Origin: Flavobacterium sp. DG2-3
GTDB taxonomy: Bacteria; Bacteroidota; Bacteroidia; Flavobacteriales; Flavobacteriaceae
Reading direction: 5' to 3'
Assembly (NCBI RefSeq): GCF_030730925.1
Contig: NZ_JAVAMB010000022.1
Coordinates: 20,118-84,117, forward strand
Length of the DNA stretch: 64,000 nt
Both the position numbers and the translations under genes were made by a program. A model generated the notes under the pieces. That model saw only the letters and a program-made list of their open reading frames with translations, was not told the DNA's origin and did no database searches. Below are positions 8,288 through 16,800 of this stretch, piece by piece (positions within the stretch are counted from its first letter, which is position 1; every line of letters starts with the position of its first letter).

Positions 8288-9175
8288 TTATTTTTTTTCG
8301 ATTTTTTCGATTCTCTTTTTCATCTCCTCATTTTCTTTCTTCATTTCAATCATGTAAAGAGTCAATTCTTCTATTTTCTTTAGTAGCGCCATATTCATTT
8401 CTGCCATCATTAATCCATTCTTTTCTATTTCTTTTGCAGAAGCGATTTCAGGCAAATGATTAATTTTTTTATGTAGTCTTCTACTTCATATAGCGATTTC
8501 AATTTATAATCATTGGTAAAAACATAGTCAGGAACTGCTCCAGCATTAACAGTGAATTTTACTTCCCTAGCATGGATGTTTCCCGCCACAGTAAGCTTTG
8601 AGTCTGGGTTGGGAGCACCTATGCCAACATTTCCATTTTCTATTAGCCTTATAAAAGCGTTATTTGGTATTTTACCAATAACATTTAATTCTGTAAAATC
8701 GCCAATTCCCGATATCCAGCTGGTTTGAAGAATATATTTATTTGCCCATCCCGTCCCTCCTACGGATAATTTCACTCCGTGAAACTCACCAACTGTCAAT
8801 GGAGACGTTAATGCAGTAGTGGCAATGCCTACAGAACCAGAAATCTTTTGATCTCCATAAAAATCGTTGCCTGATCGGGTTGCCAATTCAATCCATGGAT
8901 TCCAATAAGTGTAATCTCCATTTTTAGTTCTAAAAGAAATGCGATTTCTTATATAGTCAGAGCTAATTTGTGTATCATAAGAATTTTCGAATCCACCATA
9001 ACTGATTAATGAGCCATTCCAAGGCGTACCAGATGCAGTGTAGGCAAAAGTGTAGCCTCCTTTAAAATTATCAGCACTTCCTGGAGAAGAAATACTGGAA
9101 GTTGGGTTTAAAGTTTGACAATGTGCATTAAGTCCAACAAATACACCCACGATGGCAAATATTATTTTTTTTCAT
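8288..9175 (-). pseudogene. Class B fibre-like gene with two homopolymer frameshifts
   Basis: The body is open as one frame from 9150 to 8425 (241 codons), but both ends are displaced. ATG at 9175 is followed by eight A; seven would give MKKIIFAIVGVFVGLNAHCQ, an excellent signal peptide, whereas eight lead to a stop after 15 codons. Near the 3' end the frame is lost in a seven-A run (8464-8470): eight would continue YIKKINHLPEIASAKE... through the family module MNMALLKKIEELTLYMIE to a TAA at 8288. The interior has a knob-like module (WIELATRSGN) and GNVGIGAPNP. Two shifts make decay more likely than simple switching, though base-calling error remains possible. Confidence 0.72.
9165..9172 (-). 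repeat. A8 homopolymer directly after the ATG of the 8288-9175 gene
   Basis: Eight A immediately follow ATG 9175-9173. The surrounding start sequence is almost identical to the in-frame start at 2385, except that the latter has seven A. Deleting one A restores the signal peptide and the gene body frame up to the second shift at 8464-8470. Confidence 0.85.
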
Positions 9176-9186
9176 TTTTTATATCT

Positions 9187-9312
9187 TTAATTAATAACAA
9201 TTCCAACATAACCAGTTCCAGACGCTCCCTGAATACTTCCTGCTGGCGTATATATTTGAGCATTGATAGTTGTTACAAATAGAAACAATATTATAACTAA
9301 TTTCATTTTCAT
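9187..9312 (-). CDS. 41-residue secreted remnant heading the fibre operon
   Basis: A short frame of 41 codons from ATG 9312 (second in-frame ATG at 9306) to TAA at 9187. It has a signal peptide (MKMKLVIILFLFVTTINAQ) followed by IYTPAGSIQGASGTGYVGIVIN, in which YVGIVIN looks like a degenerate VGIGTxNP repeat. It is 11 bp from the next fibre gene and is the first gene after the shared promoter element. It is best read as a fibre gene cut down to its leader, or a small secreted peptide. Too short for certainty, but signal peptide and position argue that it is real or recently real. Confidence 0.5.
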   Translation of the reverse strand: MKMKLVIILFLFVTTINAQIYTPAGSIQGASGTGYVGIVIN

Positions 9313-9581
9313 ATTTTTTAGTTTATATCAAATTAAAATTCGGATTGAGAATGTAAAAACAAAGAAATGCTCTTCCGCCTTGCAAAAGTGTATTAAAACA
9401 TAAAGGAACAGGTATAAAACAAACGAAAATAAGATTTTTCTTTCTTTTAAAACAACATTGTGTATTATTTTACGGTATTTACTCAATAAAAAATAACTGT
9501 AAATGATAAAAACATAAAAGAAGCAATAGGTAAAGTTTTCGGCATAAGCACTTAAAAATTAAAATTATTTACTATAATGTG

Positions 9582-9617
9582 GCAAAAGTAAATTAATAGT
9601 AGCAATATTTTTTACGG
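9582..9617 (-). promoter_or_regulatory. Putative promoter of the downstream fibre operon
   Basis: Reading on the minus strand, CCGTAAAAAATAT (9617-9605) is followed after 14 bp by TACTTTTGC (9590-9582), a perfect Bacteroidota -7 box (TAnnTTTG). The same 13-mer, the same 14-bp spacing and a one-mismatch -7 box occur upstream of the RHS operon at 20718-20683. A standard TTTG -33 box is not seen; the conserved block occupies that position. The start would be ~260 bp ahead of the first ATG, implying a long leader. Confidence 0.5.
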
Positions 9618-9635
9618 TTTCCCGTAAAAAATATT
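9604..9635. repeat. Perfect 14-bp inverted repeat with 4-base loop
   Basis: Arms AATATTTTTTACGG (9604-9617) and CCGTAAAAAATATT (9622-9635) are exact reverse complements around TTTC. The left arm is the conserved promoter block, so this could be an operator with a second half-site facing the opposite way; the copy upstream of the RHS operon keeps only one arm. A terminator role is less likely given the weak GC core. Confidence 0.6.
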
Positions 9636-9985
9636 AACTTTTGTTTAATATTTAAAATAGAAAAAAGTTAGTAGGCTTGAAATATATCTAAGAAGAAAAA
9701 TTTATAGGCAAGATTTTCCAAAATAGCTCAACATTAATAAACTTATAATTTCTTCGAATAACTAGAAAAAAACGAAGTTTTAAAAATTATCTCCCTCTAC
9801 TCTATAAAGTGTTAAGTCAAAGTCGTTACGATTATGTCTCTAGCCTTGTGCTTTTTAAATAAATATAATTCGAAAATTATAAAAGTCTCTGACTTAAAAT
9901 AAAACTTCAAAAATATGATTAAAAAAACTAATCCATACAGTCAGATACTTTTCGAAATATTTTAAGATTCAAAATGAGCAAAAAA

Positions 9986-10015
9986 TTTGCGCAAAGTCAG
10001 AGACATTTGCGCAAA
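9986..10015. promoter_or_regulatory. Paired TTTGCGCAAA palindromes
   Basis: Two identical 10-bp palindromes (9986-9995 and 10006-10015) lie 20 bp apart centre to centre, about two helical turns, with AAGTCAGAGAC starting in the first copy. Such spacing is typical of a dimer-binding operator. No regulator is known for it and no gene starts nearby (the nearest is 9312, minus). Confidence 0.3.
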
Positions 10016-10182
10016 TTTTCAATTCAAATCTAGAACTCTTTGTAAAGCGTGGAGTATGAAACTCGTTACAAAGTCAGTCTACGTCTAGTGTTTGGGGTAA
10101 TTTTAGTTTTTATGATATTTAAAACAATGAATCACCTAACTTTAATTTATATCATTTTTCTCTTTTATTACTTCCTAAATAA

Positions 10183-10863
10183 TTATTCAAAAGTTTTAAT
10201 TCTCAATTTTTTTATGAAAAAAAATAAAGACACAAGAAAAACAACAAAAATTATAAAAAAATAAGTCGGTAAATAAATTCTGTTTACTGTTTGAAAGTAA
10301 TTAGATATCTCAGGCAATAAAAAAATACTGAATAAATTGATTGATAAATGAATTACAAAACAATCAATAATAGATCTTCTTTTAATAAAAATGACCGATA
10401 TTATGATGCTACTGATAAATGCTAATAAAACATTACTCCGTGAAAAAACATGCAGTAAAGCAAATCCAATTGAAACAATAATGATTGATATTGTCTCTTT
10501 ATATTTTTTTAAAAATTTATCTAGAAAAAAACCTCTAAAAACTACTTCTTCAGTCAATGATTTTATTAAAATAGAAATCATAAACAAACCATCAATTTCC
10601 ATACTTTTCTCATAATAACCATAAAAAAAATCAGTTATTAAAATCTGACAAATTAGAAATGAAACTACAATCAGTAAGCTAAAAAATATATAATAACCTT
10701 GAAATCCAAACTTGAAAATTTTTCTGTCCTTAATTGAAAAGAAAAAAATACAAACTGAAATTATAATATCAAATATTATAGATATCATTCCTCTTGATTT
10801 AAAGTAAAAGTCAAGAAAACCAAATAACGCACATAGCACTATATATAATATATATATCAACAT
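10183..10863 (-). CDS. CPBP-family intramembrane glutamic endopeptidase, possible immunity protein
   Basis: 226 residues, almost entirely hydrophobic with about seven or eight membrane segments. It carries the three CPBP (Abi/CAAX-like) motifs: EEVVFRG with the catalytic glutamate pair and arginine, FALLH and HLSIN. Members of this family include type II CAAX prenyl proteases and bacteriocin self-immunity proteins. It starts 11 bp after the stop of the RHS giant and ends the operon. Its base composition is as AT-rich as the RHS tip next to it and unlike the GC-richer RHS core. This toxin-tip/immunity-like placement suggests it protects against the RHS C-terminus, but a processing role is equally compatible. 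Confidence 0.8.
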   Translation of the reverse strand: MLIYILYIVLCALFGFLDFYFKSRGMISIIFDIIISVCIFFFSIKDRKIFKFGFQGYYIFFSLLIVVSFLICQILITDFFYGYYEKSMEIDGLFMISILIKSLTEEVVFRGFFLDKFLKKYKETISIIIVSIGFALLHVFSRSNVLLAFISSIIISVIFIKRRSIIDCFVIHLSINLFSIFLLPEISNYFQTVNRIYLPTYFFIIFVVFLVSLFFFIKKLRIKTFE

Positions 10864-10874
10864 ATTTATTAAAT

Positions 10875-13800
10875 TTAATAATATCTAAACTTCATAATAT
10901 CAAATCTACTAGAATGATATTCAAAACCACCAAATTTAAGAGGACTTAATGACATAGGTTTTTCAAAAAAGTATCTAATTATTTTTTGTTTTGCTTCTTG
11001 CAATCTCATATTACGAGCTGCTTCAGTATCTTGCATTTTAAAATCAGTTGTGGACAATAAATTGGTTGCATGACCCACAATTTTCATAGTTCTAGGAAAA
11101 TAATACTCCTTTACTTTATCCAACATAGTAGATTCTAAATTACTTTGAGCATATTGCCCTATTGTCTGTGGATCATCTATTTTTTTTGAACTTAAAATTT
11201 CCACCCCTGTTCCTTCCATTGTTATTCCCTTATGAGTTTGCACAAAAGGATGTTTGTCTAAAAATTCTTTAACTTCTTTGTAATCATACCCATATCTACG
11301 TGCTATTTCTCTTGCATCCCTTGCATTAGGTTCTTCCTGAAAAAGTCTGTGAGCAAAATGATTCAAACCACTAACAACAAGTCCAGTAACAGCTCCCTGC
11401 CAAAAATTACCCCCAGTCATAGCTGCTCCTGCACCTCCAGAAACAGTACCAAAAGCAATCATGCCTAAACTGCCTGTGCCTGCACCTATACCTTTCATTC
11501 CTGTTCCGGCAATAGCGTGTGCATTTTTACCATAGCCATCCATACTCGAGCCACCGCTCCAAACGCTGGAAGCAATGCTGCTTAACGCTCCTGCTGCAAA
11601 ACCGCTCCAGAATTTCCCGCCAGAAATTGCAGTCATTCCTCCTTGGAAAGTTCCATGCGCCGCTGCACTGAATGCTGCCTGCGAATAAAAATTAGTGAAC
11701 AGGTTAGTGGCCGCACTACCTATTCCAAAAGTCACCGCAGAGCTTGCTGCTCCGATAAAGGTTGCCTTAACCAGTCCTCCAACTGTGAAAGGAACATCTG
11801 CAACCAATGCTGTAATGGTATAAGTCAATGCCGCTATAGCTGCTCCAATAGCTACTGCTACTCCAAAGACTATTTCTTCTCCGCTAGGATCCGTATACTT
11901 CAGCGGATTATTCAGAACATAAGCATATTTGTTGTAATTCTGAGTATTGTAAGGCTCCTGAACGTAATTGTCAGGCTGTAGGAATCGGTGCAGCTTCGGG
12001 TCGTACAGACGCCCGTTCATATGGATGATGCCCACGCTCTGCAGATGCTCGTGTCCTGTATAGCCTCGGTCTAAAACCGTCAATCCGGCAAGAGCATTGC
12101 CTGCCCCGTCCTGAACCTTTACAATGCTGCCCCAAGCATCAAATAATCGTTTCTCTACAACAGCACCGTTCTGATCGCTTATGGCAACAATGGTTCCCTG
12201 ATAGTCCCTGTGCAAATATAGGTAATTCTGCGCAGTTCCATTGCTTTTCAGCACGACAGGCGCACTGTAGCCGTCACCGCCTATGTAGGTCACAAATTCG
12301 ATTTCACCAGTCGCAATATTATGCTTGACCTCCATAGTCCCGTCTGCAGAGTAGTGCTTGCGGTAAGTCCTCTGCAGCTTGTCGTTAGCCAGACTGCCGT
12401 AAAACATCGAGCTTCTGTCGTTTCCTTCATTATAAGTGAAGCTTATTTTGTCCACTCCAGCCTCTTCTATCTGCACTGGGCTTTTGAATACATTGTAGCT
12501 TACCGTCAGATTCGGTTTAGCCGTATAGTAGCTCAGCGCCTCCGCGGTCGGCACTATGGCTTTGTTCTGGTAGGTTTTGGCTCCGTCATACTCGTAAGTC
12601 CCCACGCTGTTCTGGGTGATTCTTCCCTTATCGTCATAAACCTGCGCTTCCTGGATTCCTGCTGCATTGGTGTATTCGGTCAGGCGGTCCAGTCCGTCGT
12701 ATTTGAAGGTTTCGCTTCTGCCGAACAGACTGTTGCTTCTGCTGTTCAGATTGCCTCTCTTAATCTCAAAATCAGTGTTGAGCGTCATTATGTTCACTAC
12801 TGACGGGCTTGTCTTAGCGTGCCTCATCTGCCTCACATAGCCGTACTGGTCATAGGTGTTGGTAACGGCAATGCCGTTACCGAATGTCCCTTCCGTAAGC
12901 TGCGCCCTTTCATTTAATGAACTGGTCTGCCATAAGACCTGCTGGGTGGCATCGTCCACAATCTGCCACGGAAAACCGTTCTGGTAGATGTTTTTTACCG
13001 TTTTTGAGCTTGTTTTTCCTGATGCGGTGGCTGTTGATGCCTCCTTCAGAACTCTTCCCTGCGTATCAAATGACATCTCTTTCACAAAAACCGCATAAGG
13101 CGTGGTTTCTGTTGTTTTGTACAGCCTTTTCAGGCTGTCGTATTCGTAAACGTTTGACGTTGTTTTACCCTCTGCATTGTCCACAAAAGTGGTGCCTGTA
13201 ATCTGGTTTAACGAATTATAGGCATAAGTCGTCTTGCTGTTTGTATTGGTGCCTGAGATTGTCTTTTCAGTCGGCTTTCCTGCAGCATCATATACAAACG
13301 AAGTGGTGCCGTTCGGTGTGGATTCTGTCAGCAGCTGCCCAAAAGCATCATAGCTGTAGGTATACACTCCAGCGCTTGGATCGGTCAGCTTTATTTTATT
13401 GCCCCAGCCGTCAATTACGATCTGGACCTTATTGCCCTGATAGTCGGATTCTTTCAGCTGTCCGCCTGCAAAATAGGTGAAGTTGATTGTTCCTCCCGGA
13501 TCTGTGGTCTGGATCTTGTTGCCCATAGCATCTGCCGTGGCAGTGGTTATTTTGCCGTCATCGCTGCTTGTCGTGGTCACTCCAGAGTACGAAAAAGTCT
13601 GTATCTTTCCTGTCGGAGAGGTTATTTTGGTCGGCCTCATCAGAAAATCGTATTCATAGCTCGTCCAAAGGCTCGGTGTAGAAAAATACGGTTCGCTTTC
13701 CTTTTCTTTTCTTCCTAAATTATCATAAACAATCTGCATGGTTACCATGGTATTGACAGCAAATCCTTTAGCCGAGTTTTTAACCACCCTGCCCAGAACA

Positions 13801-16800
13801 TCATATTCCGTTACTGTTTTCGCATCCAGACTGTTCGTTGTGGTTACGGTGTAGCCTCCTGAACTCAGTTTGGCGTACACATTTGTGGTTGTGATCGGAA
13901 TGGCTGACGAGCCTGTCACGGTCGAATAGGTCAGCTTGCCCCAGCCGTCATAAGTAAAATCGCTGGTTACCCCCATATAATCTGTGGACTGGGTCATCTG
14001 CCCCAGATTATTGTAGGCAAAATTAGTAACAAATCCCTGATGGTCTGTCTTCTTGATTACAAAACGCTTGGTCGAATCGTACTCGTCTTTGATCGTTCGC
14101 GGTGCCGGCACTGGAGAAGCCGTCGGAGCCGAAACGGTTTTGGTCAGAAGGTTACCCAGAGCATCGTAGGCCATGTCTTCTGCAATCGCATAGGTGTTAT
14201 GCCCTTTCTTCTCTGTTCGCACTAAATTGGAGCCTGAATAGGCATAGGTTTCCTCTGAGGTTCTGGTATCACCCGAAGCCATATTGCGGGCTGTAGAGAC
14301 CACTCTCTTCGGCCTTCCGATATAGTAGGACGCCCCTGCACCTGTCGGGTTGTTGTCGTACTCGGTATCAACGGCAGTGCTGCCCTGAAGTGAAGAGCCC
14401 GTGTAATGGTTTGTTACGCTTCTCACCTGCAGCCCATAATAGTTGCCGCTGTCCACTCCGCCATCGTAAGAGTAAATAGTTTCTGTCCTTACTCCTGAAA
14501 GATGGTCTTGAATTGACTGTCTGCTCAAAAGCAGATTAAAAATACCTTTATTTGAATCTGGCGCTCCCGCATTTGGCGTAGATGCAGATGTAGGAGATGC
14601 AATAAATTTAGCATTGTCGTTACTTGCACTGGCTGTAAAACCTGGCTGCAGAATAATCTGTGGCGCGGTATAATTTACTGCTAAGCCTTCTCCTATTATA
14701 GAAGACGCCGTTATTAAACTGCCTGCTTTAAAAGTCTGACCTGTTATAACATCTTCATAAATATCAAGCTCATCTTGAATAGGCGCCGAATAAACTTGGT
14801 CAACTTCTGCGTATTTAAATGTATCAAAAAAATTTATTTTAGTAGTCAATAAATTACTTGGAACATCATCAAATACGGTAGATGCTATAGTGTTTGTCCA
14901 AGTAACGGCATTTGCACCTCTATAATAAGGATTATTGTATTGAGTGGTCCATATCTTTTGATCGGAATCTGACAAATACCAGCTGCTTCTTGTTGTTTTT
15001 TTGAATCCTACAGTTCCATAATTAAAGTTCGACACAAATCCTCTATACCTAAAATCCTGGTATTTAGAAATTCCATTGATGGTTGCTGTCAATTTTGAAA
15101 CCAGATAATTGTCAGAATTTCTAATGATTTCGATATTAGGGTAATTTTCTTCATTGTTTGAAGAATAGAAATCTACAGATCTTACACCTAAACCACCATC
15201 AGCAGCTTCCATTGGTTTATAATCAATTGTCTGTTTAATATTCCCATTAGCTTCGGTGACAGTTATCAGCCTGTTTTCAGTATTGACATTCTTGTTGAAC
15301 TGATAATATTCAATCTTATTGTAATGCCCTCTTACCACAACTAAATCGGTATCACCTCCATTATATCTATAATTGGATGTAATCGGAATTGGAATATCAG
15401 GCGAATTTGAAAACTGAACCCCAGAATCATACCCTGGTGTAAAGCCTGCAGTCCCCACTTTTCCTATATTATTTACAAAACCGGTTACCTGCCATTCTGT
15501 ATCATGGTTATTGATTGTCCAGCTGTCTTTAAAATATTTTCTCCAGACACGCACCAGATCTGACTTTCCATCTTTATTGATGTCTATCGCATAATAATTG
15601 CTAAAATGTCTCTGTGTATTATATGTTGAGCCAGTATCTGGCCAGTATTCTACAACATTATTATGAGATTCCTTTACAAAAAATGATCCTCCAGCAGGAT
15701 TAGGATTACTATAATAAATATCCCACCCTGTTTGTCCTGGTCCGCCAGAACCACTCGCAAGCATCATATCTGTTTTTCCATCACCATTAAAATCACCAAA
15801 CAAAACTTGTTTTGTGTCATTATAATTCGTCAGAGTCCCATATCCTATTCTTGCTACATTATACCATGGAGCTGAATTTACTCCTTGAATTTCTATTATC
15901 GAATAATTTCCTGTTGGCCCAATATGAATTATATCTGCCTTTCCATCACCATTCATATCTGCAACAAATCTTTGCCCTTTTAAAAGCATGTAATAAGAAT
16001 TGTTATCTAATACAACGTTTCCTTTCGAATTATCTGAACTAGAAGCATTAGGATTAAGATCAATTAATCTCGCTTCTCTATAATTCCCAGTATTCTCGCT
16101 ATATTTCCAATAAAAACCTTCAGAATAGCCACTTGGATTTATATATTCAGTCCAAATATATCTTTGATCTGTCGACAAGACCAATACTTCTGAAATTCCA
16201 TCGCCATTAAAATCACCTTCAAGATAAGTATTGTTTCTTGTTTGTTGCGGAAAGGGAATTGTAGGCACATAACTTTCATCTTCATCCATATAAGATGGAT
16301 CAATATATACATTATTATTAAAAGGAACATTTTTAACAAGAACACTCGTTAAAGTTCCTCCTGATAATTCAAATGCATTAAACTTTACGTTTGCATTGGT
16401 TTCTTGAGGAGCTACAACTGACTGATATTGGCTTAGTTTACTATAATTCTTAATTAAAGTAGCAGAAAATATCAAAGGTTTGGGAAGTGTGTAAGGAAAA
16501 CTAATCGGTGCATTCCCTGAAGTGCCATCAAACAGTTTTGTAAACATCTTATTATCCGAAACAAAATCCAATCTTCCGTCACCGTCAAAATCGCCTGCCA
16601 GATCTGTTTTATCGAAAGCCAAGGTGTTAGTGTAAGTCTTTTCTGTTCTTTCCTGATTTGAAGGGCTTGAAGCATAAGTAAATGTTACGGGATTAGATGC
16701 TTCCATCTGTCCGTTGATTTCCTGAATGCTTTTTATTCTCTCATAGCCTAATCCATTATCCACATCATGCTGAATCTGATAAGTTCTAAAAAGGTTATTA

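Larger units (their letters stand above)
9313..10182. other. 870-bp intergenic region upstream of the fibre operon
   Basis: No credible gene. It holds the putative promoter block (9582-9617), a 14-bp inverted repeat (9604-9635), an inverted pair of the 11-mer GTCTCTGACTT (9885-9895) and AAGTCAGAGAC (9994-10004), and two copies of the palindrome TTTGCGCAAA (9986-9995, 10006-10015). A weak plus-strand frame at 10049-10264 overlaps the end of the CPBP gene and has no recognisable features. The segment is very AT-rich. Confidence 0.6.

Noticed and set aside
449..9150. Peptidase S74 (endosialidase chaperone) domain at the C-terminus of the fibre proteins
   Set aside because: The typical S74 pattern with a DRRLK-like start and catalytic Ser-Asp was looked for and not found; the conserved module here is different.
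10049..10264. Plus-strand 71-codon frame in the gap before the CPBP gene
   Set aside because: It overlaps the 3' end of the CPBP gene antisense and ends in a lysine-rich tail from the AT-rich stop region; no start signal or family.
12321..12803. Long plus-strand frames opposite the RHS gene (for example 11643-11981, 12321-12803, 12917-13201)
   Set aside because: They are antisense shadows of a GC-richer coding region, with protein sequences lacking any domain or signal.
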